Of a stretch of DNA of 64,000 nt, positions 1 to 8,151 are shown one piece after another. Source of the DNA: Enterococcus pallens ATCC BAA-351 (lineage in GTDB: Bacteria > Bacillota > Bacilli > Lactobacillales > Enterococcaceae); the NCBI RefSeq assembly GCF_000407485.1, contig NZ_ASWD01000001.1, positions 868,001 through 932,000 on the forward strand, read 5' to 3'. The notes under the pieces are model-generated. The model was not told where the DNA came from. It was given only the letters and a program-made list of their open reading frames with translations, and made no database searches. A program made the position numbers and the translations under genes. Position 1 is the first letter of the stretch; the number at the start of each line of letters is the position of its first letter.

Positions 1-52
1 TGACATTCAATGGATGGATGGAAAATAGGCTCAAACCCTTATTTGTCCACCC

Positions 53-631
53 TCATTCTTGCTTAAATCCTGCAACCATACGAGCAATTGTGTCGTAAAT
101 AATGAGTTCTGCATCAGCGGTTGCTGAATAATTTAACGCTAGTTCATTCAACGCTCCTGATAACGCAAAGGTCATCCATGTTGGATTGACCTCCTCCGCT
201 AAATAGTTCTGTTCTTTTAGTTCAAGCAAATGCCTTTGCAAAGCATCCATCGAGTTTTCCTGATCAGCTTTACGCCAGGCCTCCCAGCCCACTACAGCTG
301 GAGCATCCACCAATAAGATCCGCCGACATTCGGGGGAATTGGCTCCTTTAATGAACCCAACGCAGCCTAAAATCAGCTGCTGCCAAGGATCCTCACTAGT
401 CAGCGCTTCCTGTTCGATCTGTACCGCAACATCCTGCTGCACCTGATTCAGCACGGCTAAAAAAAGGCCCTGTTTATTTTTAAAATGGTGATAGACCGCT
501 CCACGGGTTACCTGTCCCTCCTCAGCAATTTTCTCCAGCGATACCTGATGATAGCCGTATTGAGTAAAATGCTTGCGGGCGATTTGGATCAGTGAGGCGA
601 TTGTTTTACGAGCCGCTTCTTCTTTTTTCAT
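53..631 (-). CDS. TetR/AcrR family transcriptional regulator
   Basis: A 192-residue repressor with the usual TetR layout. The N-terminal helix-turn-helix covers about residues 10-55 and shows the family pattern of a regulator helix followed by GAVYHHFKNKQGLF. The rest is an all-helical ligand-binding and dimerisation domain with no recognisable ligand. It lies 9 bp downstream of the AlkC-like gene on the same strand, so the two are probably one transcript. A 7-3-7 inverted repeat upstream of that gene (1404-1420) is the likely operator, which would make the unit autoregulated. The family assignment is secure; the inducer is unknown. Confidence 0.93.
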   Translation of the reverse strand: MKKEEAARKTIASLIQIARKHFTQYGYHQVSLEKIAEEGQVTRGAVYHHFKNKQGLFLAVLNQVQQDVAVQIEQEALTSEDPWQQLILGCVGFIKGANSPECRRILLVDAPAVVGWEAWRKADQENSMDALQRHLLELKEQNYLAEEVNPTWMTFALSGALNELALNYSATADAELIIYDTIARMVAGFKQE

Positions 632-640
632 AGTTTCCTC

Positions 641-1378
641 CTATTTTTGGTTCCTAGTCCCGTGCTTAATGATCCATTCCTGAGCTTTGGTACTGGGTGT
701 TTGGCGCCATTGAGCAATTAGGGCTTCAGCCTTGTCAGGCGCATCCTTATAAAGGTCGTTGAGATTGTTGCCGACACTTTTTTGTACAAATTTTGCTGGG
801 TCATCCTTTAGGTTGGTCAAAATTTCACAATAACGCTCGGGTTCATCCAATGCTACGAATAATTTTTCTGACCAAGGCAGGCGGAGACGAACCCCTTCAC
901 AGGCCAAGCGTCGAACATGTACGTTCTCATCTAAAGTCCACTGAATCAACTCGTCCATTACTTCTTGCGGATGTTCCTTTAGCAACGGCCGAATCGCATA
1001 TTCTCCAGTAAAGCGTTTGGTTAATTCTTTTAGAAAAGCCAACGAAACCTGCCAGTCTTCATTCCCGTGACGTTCCACATAGCGACCAATCGGCCACAGC
1101 CACCAGCCAAAGCTGAACATGCCCTCTGCTTTCTCCAGTTCTGGTCCCAATAGCTGATAAAACACTTGGATATTTTCGGCATAGTCTGGACTCATGTATT
1201 TTTCCATCGCATCTACAATAAAATCAAAACGAGCAAAAAGTTCCTTGTCCTCCAGCTGTCCTTGCACAGACTCAGTAAGACCCAAGGCATCAAAATTCGA
1301 AGAAACCGCTGCGATTTTCTCTGCCAATTCACCAATGTAGGCATCATTATAGTGATCCTTATGCTTCATACTGCTCAC
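641..1378 (-). CDS. DNA alkylation repair protein, AlkC/AlkD-like HEAT-repeat fold
   Basis: A 245-residue protein resembling the HEAT-like DNA alkylation repair family, in which helical repeats cup damaged DNA and release N3- or N7-alkylated purines. Supporting sequence includes the helical-repeat stretch around residues 140-175 (DENVHVRRLACEGVRLRLPW), typical of the AlkC branch, and later repeats of the form DDPAKFVQKSVGNNLNDL. It is the first gene of a two-gene unit with the TetR gene and has a palindrome in its promoter, so it is probably derepressed by a TetR ligand. I cannot tell AlkC from AlkD activity by reading alone. Confidence 0.85.
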   Translation of the reverse strand: MSSMKHKDHYNDAYIGELAEKIAAVSSNFDALGLTESVQGQLEDKELFARFDFIVDAMEKYMSPDYAENIQVFYQLLGPELEKAEGMFSFGWWLWPIGRYVERHGNEDWQVSLAFLKELTKRFTGEYAIRPLLKEHPQEVMDELIQWTLDENVHVRRLACEGVRLRLPWSEKLFVALDEPERYCEILTNLKDDPAKFVQKSVGNNLNDLYKDAPDKAEALIAQWRQTPSTKAQEWIIKHGTRNQK

Positions 1379-1403
1379 TCCATTTTTTCTTTAAAATTAG
1401 CAT

Positions 1404-1420
1404 ACATACAGTTTGTATGT
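1404..1420. promoter_or_regulatory. Probable TetR operator (inverted repeat)
   Basis: ACATACA-GTT-TGTATGT is a perfect 7-bp inverted repeat with a 3-bp spacer, 26 bp upstream of the alkylation-repair start codon. Size and position suit a TetR-family operator overlapping the promoter. Inferred, not demonstrated. Confidence 0.6.
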
Positions 1421-1660
1421 CAAATTGAATCCAAAAGCTATCCTTACGTAGCAGGAGCATTCGTTTTTGAAAAGCGTCAATAAAAAATACAATGGATCTC
1501 CTATTGATGAGCCTTAGTACTCAGTCAAAGGATTTCCACGGCTCGCATTTACGTTTGATTGCTGAAAACTTAAGTGCCACCTGTTATCGCAAGCAGCATT
1601 CTAGTCACTGCAGCTAAACTGACTCTCCATTACATGCAAAAAACTCTGCACGTGGCAGAG

Positions 1661-2707
1661 CTAACTTAGCAATGTTTTTATATCCGCCACCAGCACCCGA
1701 TCAACGCGAGGCGCTGAGGTGTAATCATAATAGCTTGAGGCCGATTCAAAAAGAATGTACAGCTGACCATCGTTTGCAGTAATTTGCTCTAGGTACGGCG
1801 GCATTTTAATTTTTCCTTTGTACTCATCATTGTCCAAATCCTGAGTCAGGTGCTTTGAATTGCGATACAATAAAATCGCCGAATCACTGGAGCCAAAAGA
1901 AGTCGAAATCAGGAAATTATTCTGGTAAAAAGTAATACCTTGAGTTTCACTAGGCATTGTGTAATAATCCCGGTTATCGTCCATCACTGTACGATGCTTC
2001 TTCAGCTTTCCTTGATCATCGAGTGGATAAATCGAGACCTCTCCTTCACGATCCAGCTTGAAGGTACCTACATACAGCTTCTGATCAAAGTAAGTGATAT
2101 AAGAAGTGACAGAAAAATCCTCAAATTGAATATTTTGGTCGTATTTAACTGGCCGATGACTCTCATCAAAATTGTAGGCTTCAATTTGCTTGAGAGAAAT
2201 GGCAGAAATCTGCGACTTATCCAGCTCCACCTGCGAAGCGACCCACAAATTTTCACCCTTTGGATCGTATGCAATTCCCCCCGCATGAGGCATCCCCGGC
2301 AAAACCAAGGTCTTAATGTAACCGCCAGTTTGCCGATCCAACACATAAATTACTGAAAAGTGCTGATGGTCGTGGCTATACGCGCTAATAAAAACGTACC
2401 TATCTGCCACCGCCACACCTTGTGGATCCATATCTGTACTAGTTGAAACCTGCGATTTGCTATCCAAGGTTTTGGTTTGGTTTAATCCAGGAATAATATA
2501 GCTGCGAGGCTGATCGAGGTTTTCACTCTCATAAACAGCCTGATAAAGCTTGGGATATTTTTTTAATTGTTGTTCTTGCTGCGAATCAGTATAGACAGCC
2601 GGCGAAATGCTGGTACCGTCTTTTAACTGTACATCGTCTGGATTGCTGCAGCTACCTAAAATTACCAGCAAAAAGCTTAATGTCAGTAGTGCCCAACTTT
2701 TTTTCAT
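1661..2707 (-). CDS. Secreted lipoprotein, probable beta-propeller
   Basis: 348 residues. The N terminus (KKSWALLTLSFLLVILGSC) is a lipoprotein signal peptide with lipobox LGSC, so the mature protein should be anchored outside the membrane through a diacylated cysteine at about residue 20. The remainder has repeated strand-rich segments such as DPQGVAVADRYVFISAY, HAGGIAYDPKGENLWVAS and ETQGITFYQNNFLISTS, spaced like blades of a beta-propeller. There are no enzyme motifs I recognise. It stands alone between the alkylation-repair unit and the Rpn locus. Function unknown. Confidence 0.75.
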   Translation of the reverse strand: MKKSWALLTLSFLLVILGSCSNPDDVQLKDGTSISPAVYTDSQQEQQLKKYPKLYQAVYESENLDQPRSYIIPGLNQTKTLDSKSQVSTSTDMDPQGVAVADRYVFISAYSHDHQHFSVIYVLDRQTGGYIKTLVLPGMPHAGGIAYDPKGENLWVASQVELDKSQISAISLKQIEAYNFDESHRPVKYDQNIQFEDFSVTSYITYFDQKLYVGTFKLDREGEVSIYPLDDQGKLKKHRTVMDDNRDYYTMPSETQGITFYQNNFLISTSFGSSDSAILLYRNSKHLTQDLDNDEYKGKIKMPPYLEQITANDGQLYILFESASSYYDYTSAPRVDRVLVADIKTLLS

Positions 2708-2874
2708 GTTCTCTCCTCTAATTTCTGTTTTCTTTATGGTAGCATGATTTCTGGTTAGGCTTTAACTGATATGCTTGAGCATTCGGATTATTGAGAATTC
2801 AACAAAAAAGTGCCGACTATATTAATAGCAGCACTTTGTAACTCGATAATATGTAACAACAGAAGGATTTTTGA

Positions 2875-3092
2875 TTAGTCATTTTCTAAACGCTTCACCT
2901 GGTCAAGAGACAGTTTCGTAACTTTAGCTACAAAATCGGGAGACATGTTCTCTGTTAATAAATTTTGCGCAATTTCTTTCGCTTTTTTGTGCTCACCTAT
3001 TTTTGGCCTTGCTCTCTTCCTTTTTCTTTCGCCACTCGCTCAGCCGTTGCGATTACAGCATCTTGTATCATTCTTGCTTTGTTTATTTCCAT
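2875..3092 (-). pseudogene. Frameshifted duplicate of the Rpn C-terminal tail
   Basis: Reads MEINKARMIQDAVIATAERV and onward, nearly identical to the tail of the Rpn gene just upstream on the same strand. It lacks part of the EQGREQG repeat and has lost one A in an A-run: AAAATAG in the intact copy is AAATAG here, giving an immediate stop after GREQGQK. Restoring the base gives GEHKKAKEIAQNLLTENM and continues to a stop at 2875. A purine-rich GAGGGGA precedes its ATG, so it once could have been a stand-alone short tail protein. It is probably a relic of tail duplication at this locus. Confidence 0.8.
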
Positions 3093-3112
3093 AACAATTG
3101 TCCCCTCGTAAA

Positions 3113-3385
3113 TTAAGAATCTTTCGTATCTAGCGTTAATTCTTTTACTTCTTCAATTGTTAAATTCGTCGTTTTTGCTACACTATCGATTGGCATTCCT
3201 TCTATTAGTAAACTTTGCGCAATCTCTTTCGCTTTTTTATGTTCCCCTATTTTTTGGCCTTGCTCTCTTCCTAGTTCTATTCCTTGTTCTCTTCCTTGCT
3301 CAACCCCCTTTTCTTTCGCCACTCGTTCAGCTGTTGCGATTACAGCATCTTGTATCATTCTTGCTTTGTTTATTTCCATAATCAT
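3113..3385 (-). CDS. Putative intragenic Rpn short protein (RpnS-like)
   Basis: Inside the Rpn tail there is AAGGAGG followed eight bases later by ATG-ATT-ATG (start at 3385), giving a 90-residue protein MIMEINKARMIQDAV... that shares the frame and stop of the long gene. A consensus Shine-Dalgarno site in exactly this position is unlikely by chance. Short C-terminal products of rpn genes that bind and inhibit the long toxic nuclease have been described in E. coli. Here the short product would survive even though the nuclease is disrupted. Whether it is expressed is not shown, and the promoter would have to lie in the RIT element end or within the fragment. Confidence 0.6.
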   Translation of the reverse strand: MIMEINKARMIQDAVIATAERVAKEKGVEQGREQGIELGREQGQKIGEHKKAKEIAQSLLIEGMPIDSVAKTTNLTIEEVKELTLDTKDS

Positions 3386-3811
3386 GGCTAATTCCTCCTT
3401 GTTCAATGAATAGTAGTCGATTTTTGCTTTGGCTTCCTTAATGTACTCAGGTGCCGCTTCACTGGCTTCACCGGTTTTGAAAAATTGCTGCCAATGATAG
3501 GCTGCACTAGTGCAATCAATATTGGGATTTTTTAGATTAAAAAAGCACAGAATTATCAGCTCGTCCTTGTGAGCCGCCAGCAGAGGCTCAGCGGTATCCA
3601 TGTCTTTTAGTGCGAACCTGCGGATGGCAGGCTGAGTCTTGTCGAACAAATGAAAATCAACTACATTAATCCCGTAAGCCGGACGCAGTGCAGAATAGTT
3701 GTTTTTCTTAATGAAGTCTTTGACCTTCTGATCACCTAATGGATCGCGGTAGGCCTCTACTAAATATAAGAAAGATCGCTCGGTGAAAAAATCGTGGGGC
3801 TGAAGCTGCAT
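3113..3811 (-). pseudogene. Rpn-family (PD-(D/E)XK) nuclease, C-terminal part, cut off by RIT insertion
   Basis: The 3' portion of a recombination-promoting nuclease (Rpn/PDDEXK transposase-like) gene. Its first residues (MQLQPHDFFTERSFLYLVEA) are the natural continuation of the fragment at 7255-7506: joining ...VTIEM to QLQPHDFF... gives an in-frame protein of about 313 residues, the usual Rpn size. The C terminus carries the charged repeat GREQGIELGREQGQKIGEHK common in this family. The apparent start codon is the Met of the split I-E-M-Q motif, not a real start. The gene is broken by the mobile element at 3815-7260. An internal start at 3385 may still make a short tail protein. Confidence 0.9.
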
Positions 3812-3840
3812 CTCTTATGTAAAGCTTTGCATAAGAGATG
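3809..3840. repeat. Imperfect palindrome at the RIT outer left end
   Basis: CATCTCTTATG and CATAAGAGATG flank a central TAAAGCTTTG, forming a 32-bp palindrome broken only by one T/G pair. It includes the CATCTC hexamer and its complement, so the left end holds the target hexamer twice in opposite orientation. Its place outside the terminal repeat suggests a recombinase-binding or crossover region. Confidence 0.8.
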
Positions 3841-3867
3841 TTATGAAAAGTAAATAGTTATGTAAAG
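3835..3867 (+). repeat. RIT left terminal inverted repeat
   Basis: Starts GAGATGTTATGAAAAGTAAA and ends TAGTTATGTAAAG. It is identical, in reverse complement, to 7234-7266. It also contains GTAAAT/TTATGTAAAG sub-repeats that may be individual recombinase arm sites. Confidence 0.9.
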
Positions 3868-3922
3868 AACATCAAAATAGTGCCCGTAGATCAACTATCG
3901 TGATGCTCTTTACTTTACATAA

Positions 3923-4927
3923 CTAAAGTGAAGTTTTCAACCATTCAACCAATTCTGATTTTTTTTCGTCCGTATACTTTGTATCAGAATGAACTTCTGA
4001 ATAGTTTTTTTCCAATATCCTTCGCTTTATTTCTGGGTTTACCCTTGCATAAATTTCTGTCGTATTCACTGAGGCATGTCCTAATAAATCTCGGATATAA
4101 ATCAAATTAACCCCAGCTTCCAACAAATGCATGGCTTTACTATGCCTCAAACTATGGTTGGAAATTTTTTTGAGAAATAAGTGTGGATTCTCCTGTCGAG
4201 CTTTTTGGATATTTTTATCCAATATATACTGGACGCCTGCTCGGGTCAATTTCTTATTTACATTATTTCGAAAGACGTATTGTTCTGAAGAAATATTCAG
4301 ATTTTGATCTTTAAGGTATTCCCTCAGTAAGTCACGGACTTCTAATGAAAAAGGTATTTGACGATATTTAGCGCCTTTTCCAAGAACCTCCACTGAAGGT
4401 GGCGAAGAAAAGCGAATATTACATATTTGGGTCTCAATTATCTCTTGAACGCGACAGCCTGTATCATACATAAAGGATAATAACGCCTTTTCTCTGCGCC
4501 CCTTTTTAGTAGTATTATCAGGCATAGATAAAAGTATTTTTAACTCTTTTATTGTTAAATATGCTATTTGTTGAGTGATCTTTTTTTTGCTAGGAATGTC
4601 TGTTATTCTTTCCCATTGACTCAAAAAGGCAAACTCTTTTCGTTTTAAATAATTCGCAAAACTTTTTAAGCAACCTAAGCGTTGATTTCTTGTATTGATA
4701 CTATTTCCACGATTTTCTTCTAAATAGTTGAGGAACCTTTCAACGATTGCTTCATTAAAATCTTCTAGCTTTATGTTGTCAGAAGTAATTCTTTCGTGCG
4801 TTGCTAAATAGTCAAAAAAGAGCACGAAAGTGTCTCGATAAGATTCAATAGTCTTTTTTGAGCAACCTAAGAATTTAGTTAAATAACTTGAAAAATAATT
4901 CATCACATAAAATGAAAAGCCATGCAT
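3923..4927 (-). CDS. Tyrosine recombinase, third of the RIT trio
   Basis: 334 residues. An N-terminal core-binding (SAM-like) domain over about residues 10-110 precedes a catalytic domain with the conserved residues visible: Arg in YDTGCRVQEI, the box II H-x-x-R in NHSLRHSKAMHLLE, His in LLGHASVNTTEIY, and the nucleophilic Tyr in that last motif. It should cut and rejoin DNA at the element ends. Its start lies 1 bp beyond the stop of the middle recombinase, so the two are translationally linked. Catalytic residues are intact, suggesting an active element. Confidence 0.93.
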   Translation of the reverse strand: MHGFSFYVMNYFSSYLTKFLGCSKKTIESYRDTFVLFFDYLATHERITSDNIKLEDFNEAIVERFLNYLEENRGNSINTRNQRLGCLKSFANYLKRKEFAFLSQWERITDIPSKKKITQQIAYLTIKELKILLSMPDNTTKKGRREKALLSFMYDTGCRVQEIIETQICNIRFSSPPSVEVLGKGAKYRQIPFSLEVRDLLREYLKDQNLNISSEQYVFRNNVNKKLTRAGVQYILDKNIQKARQENPHLFLKKISNHSLRHSKAMHLLEAGVNLIYIRDLLGHASVNTTEIYARVNPEIKRRILEKNYSEVHSDTKYTDEKKSELVEWLKTSL

Positions 4928-4928
4928 G

Positions 4929-5912
4929 TCAATCTTCCTCTCCTTGATAGAACAAGTTACCGATATACTTTTTCACTTTTGTGCTCACATTTTTATGTTG
5001 CTGAACGGTTAGTCGTAAATAGTTTTCAGTTTGAGTCAGGTGTTCATGTCCTAAATAAACAGACAATAAAGGAAGTGCGGCATAAAGATCAATTCCTTCT
5101 TTTTCTGCCTTTTCAAGCGCATGAATGGCAAACGTATGACGTAAGTCATGAATTCGAGGTAAATTACCGCCCTGTCGATATGGAATGTAAGAGTCTACTA
5201 GTAGTTTCCTATATCTACGATATAGAGACCCTATAGAATAATGTTCGTCATAAGAATTCGGGTGATGAAAAATGAATTGGTTAGGTTCTAAGTGGGAACT
5301 GTAAGAGGTCATATAGCTTTGTAATTGTGCATGCACACTATCAGATAATGGAATGATTCGACTTATATGATTTTTAGAATCAATGATTTCAATAATCCCT
5401 TGATCCACTTTACAATGTTTTTTCCGTAAATGCAGTCCTTCGGAGCGACGCAGACCACAAGAGTAGTACAAAATGAATAATAAGGTAAACGCATCATTTG
5501 AATAATCCTTTTGATTGACGATCTTTTTTAGATTATCAAATAGACGGATAATCTCCTCGTGAGTAAAAATGTAAGGGACAAAAGAGCTTTTCAGGTATCT
5601 CGGTTCAAATGGATCAATATAAATATTTGGATAACCCATGTCAGTTAATATATGACAAATATCACAGAGTACTTTGATTCGCATGTTATGGTAGACTTTT
5701 CCTTCATTGTCAGTTTGTTCGCACCATTTCTCATACATTTCCTGTGTAATAATTGGTTTCGTTGGTTTAAACTGACTGAGAAATTTTGCAATTCGTCTAT
5801 AAAAACCAACATAGCAGTCGCCATAATCATAACCTATTCCTCGTTTGTATTGAATAACACGCTCAAATGGTTCGTTGTAAGGTTCGGCGAACTTATAATT
5901 ATAAAAAGACAT
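4929..5912 (-). CDS. Tyrosine recombinase, middle of the RIT trio
   Basis: 327 residues with all phage-integrase family signatures: Arg in YYSCGLRRSEGLHLR, H-x-x-R in RIHDLRHTFAIHALE, then YLGHEHLTQTENYLRL with the His and catalytic Tyr. The gene overlaps the end of the first recombinase by 14 bp and is followed after 1 bp by the third, so the trio is one translational unit. It probably acts with its neighbours as a heteromeric recombinase, as inferred for RIT elements; the division of labour is unknown. Confidence 0.93.
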   Translation of the reverse strand: MSFYNYKFAEPYNEPFERVIQYKRGIGYDYGDCYVGFYRRIAKFLSQFKPTKPIITQEMYEKWCEQTDNEGKVYHNMRIKVLCDICHILTDMGYPNIYIDPFEPRYLKSSFVPYIFTHEEIIRLFDNLKKIVNQKDYSNDAFTLLFILYYSCGLRRSEGLHLRKKHCKVDQGIIEIIDSKNHISRIIPLSDSVHAQLQSYMTSYSSHLEPNQFIFHHPNSYDEHYSIGSLYRRYRKLLVDSYIPYRQGGNLPRIHDLRHTFAIHALEKAEKEGIDLYAALPLLSVYLGHEHLTQTENYLRLTVQQHKNVSTKVKKYIGNLFYQGEED

Positions 5913-7122
5913 AAGGCACCTCCAAAGAAAATTCTCTTAATTTGGTTTCGTCAATGGTCAGATATTTCTCTGTCGATCTTATTTGCTTGTGTCCTAGAAC
6001 ATTAGAAATTGCGCTAATTGGAACTGACTCCTGCATCAAATTTGTCGCAAGTGAATGTCTCATGGCATGGGCCCCCGCATGCTTACCAGTAATATCAATT
6101 TCTGCTCTTAGAAAGACTCGTTTAACGATAGAAGAAATTCCACCAATAGAAAATTTGTGATAGGGAGCACAGCTAATTAAAAAAATATGATCCAAGTCCT
6201 CATTGACCGCTTTTCTGCTGTTCTTAATGTAATCTAACAAGGCAAATTTCATTTCGGGCAATAATGGAAGTGTCAGAGGTTCGCCGCTTTTCTTTTGCCT
6301 GATAAAGAAAACATCGTTTTCCCAATCAAGTTGCGCAAACGTCATCTCTAATAAATCAGATGCACGTATTCCAGTATAATAAAGAGTTGTAATAACTGCC
6401 ATTTCAAGTTTACCTTGAACAGAGTTTATATCGATAACATCAAATGCTTTTCTCATATCTTCTTTACTATAATAAGATAATATAGATAATCTCTGACTAG
6501 AATGGATAACTGGAAAGATAGAATACCCAGAAAACGGGCAAATTTGTTTATCAAACATCCAATCAATTGCTTGTCTAAGATTTCCACGATGTAAATCCTT
6601 AGTATTTGGAGAGCTTTCTAAACTATTGATGAATTGATGGACAAGTGTAGTAGATAGTTCTCTAAATGAATAGACCCGGTTTTTATCTAAAAAAAGAAGG
6701 AATTTTCCCATTGTCCATAACTTATTTTTTTTTGCTTGCTTCTGACAAGTGATTAAATTATCTACGAAATCTTTGTATTCTAAATAAAAATCTAAAAATG
6801 CAGTAGGGATATTTGTATAAGCCGTGTTGTGATGTCTTAATAAGTAATTTCCAGTGTGATAAAATTCAAACAGTAAAAGTACGGGGCGGCGAAGAGTAAA
6901 TTGTAATTGGCAGTTAGGGGCATCTAAATCAAAGTCGAAGGATTCTTTAAAAAAATTTCGAGCTTCATTAGAGTTCACCTTCTGAATATTTCTCTTAACA
7001 CAGAAAGTTTCAAAAGTATGACCAATCCATAAAAAATGATCCAGTGTATTGTCGGAATATCCATCGCCTTTCATTTTTTTGATAAGTTGATTCATAGTAG
7101 GAACAATCTGATCGGTATCCAT
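5899..7122 (-). CDS. Tyrosine recombinase, first of the RIT trio
   Basis: 407 residues from the ATG at 7122, chosen because AAAAGGAGG precedes it by a normal spacing; the open frame extends further upstream to 7233 without a convincing ribosome site. An unusually long N-terminal half (about 220 residues) precedes the catalytic domain with YYTGIRASDLLEMT, AHAMRHSLATNLM and VLGHKQIRSTEKYLTI, holding the Arg, His-x-x-Arg, His and Tyr residues. It is the promoter-proximal gene of the trio, reading inward from the right end of the element. Confidence 0.92.
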   Translation of the reverse strand: MDTDQIVPTMNQLIKKMKGDGYSDNTLDHFLWIGHTFETFCVKRNIQKVNSNEARNFFKESFDFDLDAPNCQLQFTLRRPVLLLFEFYHTGNYLLRHHNTAYTNIPTAFLDFYLEYKDFVDNLITCQKQAKKNKLWTMGKFLLFLDKNRVYSFRELSTTLVHQFINSLESSPNTKDLHRGNLRQAIDWMFDKQICPFSGYSIFPVIHSSQRLSILSYYSKEDMRKAFDVIDINSVQGKLEMAVITTLYYTGIRASDLLEMTFAQLDWENDVFFIRQKKSGEPLTLPLLPEMKFALLDYIKNSRKAVNEDLDHIFLISCAPYHKFSIGGISSIVKRVFLRAEIDITGKHAGAHAMRHSLATNLMQESVPISAISNVLGHKQIRSTEKYLTIDETKLREFSLEVPYVFL

Positions 7123-7233
7123 GTAAAAACCTCCTTTTCTTTTATTTGGATACAAATCAACTGTACCACCATCTTTCATTATGTGAAGAAAAAAAGTGAA
7201 TAGACATTGACAAATCAACGTCTGTTCACTCAA

Positions 7234-7266
7234 CTTTACATAACTATTTACTTTTCATAACATCTC
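7234..7266 (-). repeat. RIT right terminal inverted repeat
   Basis: Reverse complement of the 33-bp left repeat at 3835-3867. On the plus strand it begins CTTTACATAACTATTTAC and runs through TTTTCATAACATCTC into the Rpn 5' fragment. Confidence 0.9.
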
Positions 7267-7506
7267 GATCGTCACCTGTCGATTGTCTTCCGTCACGGCC
7301 AAAATATCTACTTCTGTATGCAACAATTCAGGATCTTCTTGAAAAGCTTTTTTATAACTGTCAATGTGATACGTTTCTCTAGGTGTGAGTGTCTTGAATT
7401 CTTTGCCTAAAATGTCTCGAACAAAAGCCTTCAAAATATGCGCGGAATCTTTGCTGGTGAACAACTTTTTGAACAACAGATCGTTGGTTGCTTTGTATGC
7501 TATCAT
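7255..7506 (-). pseudogene. Rpn-family nuclease, N-terminal part, cut by RIT insertion
   Basis: Codes for MIAYKATNDLLFKKLFTSKD... to EVDILAVTEDNRQVTIEM, then two element-derived codons and a stop. The FKKLF start and the D...(I)E-x-Q nuclease motif are typical of the Rpn/PD-(D/E)XK family. The insertion sits between Met and Gln of the I-E-M-Q motif, so this fragment retains the catalytic Asp and Glu but has lost the Gln and all downstream helices. It belongs with 3113-3811. Confidence 0.9.
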
Positions 7507-7700
7507 TATTTCCCTATCCTTTCGTTGATAGAGAAATTTTCACCTTTAGTATACCACGGGTCAGCTTTCACTATCAAAATCTTCTATATCTATAGATACG
7601 CAAAAGGATGACCATTCTTTTTTTATTGGAAAAACTTTTTTTAAAAGGTGGGTTTCAATTGTAGAACAGGTGGTGCGAGGCTAGTTGATTTACCAAGAAA

Positions 7701-7729
7701 CAAAAAAAGAGACCCGTTTCGGCCTCTTC
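7701..7729 (-). terminator. Rho-independent terminator
   Basis: On the minus strand AGAGGCC-GAAAC-GGGTCTCT is followed by a run of seven T. It ends the transcript of the small protein at 7729-8151. Confidence 0.75.
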
Positions 7730-8151
7730 TAAAAGTTTTTAAAGGTTAGAAATCCTACAACAGATTCCTTCGCCAGCTTTTTGGCACTGGCAACAATTTT
7801 TTTGCTGTCATTGATTTTGACACCATCCAACACTTGCCCAACCTGCTGCGTAGTAAAATCGATTGCCTTAACGACTCCGTCTTTGGTTTGTTCCATTGCT
7901 TCTGTTAAATCCTCTAAACCATCATCGCGGCGAATTCGCTGTTTGCCAATAGTTCCCACCGTTGTGTTGGCAACACCATCCAAGGTCTGACCAATCACTT
8001 TGCCTACAGCCTTGTTCCGCTCAAACACATCCTTGCTGATGTCTCTTAAATCATCGCTGTCGGTTAGTTCCGCTGCAATATTCGTCACGCCGCTGATAAT
8101 TCCACCGCGCACTGCCCCGACTGCTTCACCAATCTCTTTGAAAAATGCCAT
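7729..8151 (-). CDS. Small hypothetical protein, helix-rich
   Basis: 140 residues from the ATG at 8151, preceded by GAAGG; the frame stays open to 8259 but the added residues look non-coding. The sequence MAFFKEIGEAVGAVRGGIIS is followed by long amphipathic helices (DISKDVFERNKAVGKVIGQT, KKIVASAKKLAKES). There is no signal peptide, no transmembrane segment and no family I can name. It is a single-gene unit with its own terminator, beside the disrupted Rpn gene but not obviously linked to it. Confidence 0.65.
   Translation of the reverse strand: MAFFKEIGEAVGAVRGGIISGVTNIAAELTDSDDLRDISKDVFERNKAVGKVIGQTLDGVANTTVGTIGKQRIRRDDGLEDLTEAMEQTKDGVVKAIDFTTQQVGQVLDGVKINDSKKIVASAKKLAKESVVGFLTFKNF

Larger units (their letters stand above)
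3815..7260 (-). mobile_element. RIT (recombinase-in-trio) element inserted in the Rpn gene
   Basis: A 3446-bp element holding three consecutive, overlapping or abutting tyrosine recombinases read on the minus strand, bounded by near-identical inverted ends of 33 bp (3835-3867 and 7234-7266). The hexamer CATCTC is found at both junctions (3809-3814 and 7261-7266), consistent with a 6-bp target duplication or recombination spacer. Removing the element together with one hexamer rejoins the Rpn reading frame perfectly. The left end also carries an extra imperfect palindrome (3809-3840). The architecture matches RIT elements: three integrases, no other cargo, inverted ends. Confidence 0.88.

Noticed and set aside
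3923-7122. Tn554-type transposon
   Set aside because: All three genes are tyrosine recombinases with no TnpC-like or cargo gene, and the ends are long inverted repeats with a hexamer duplication; RIT fits better.
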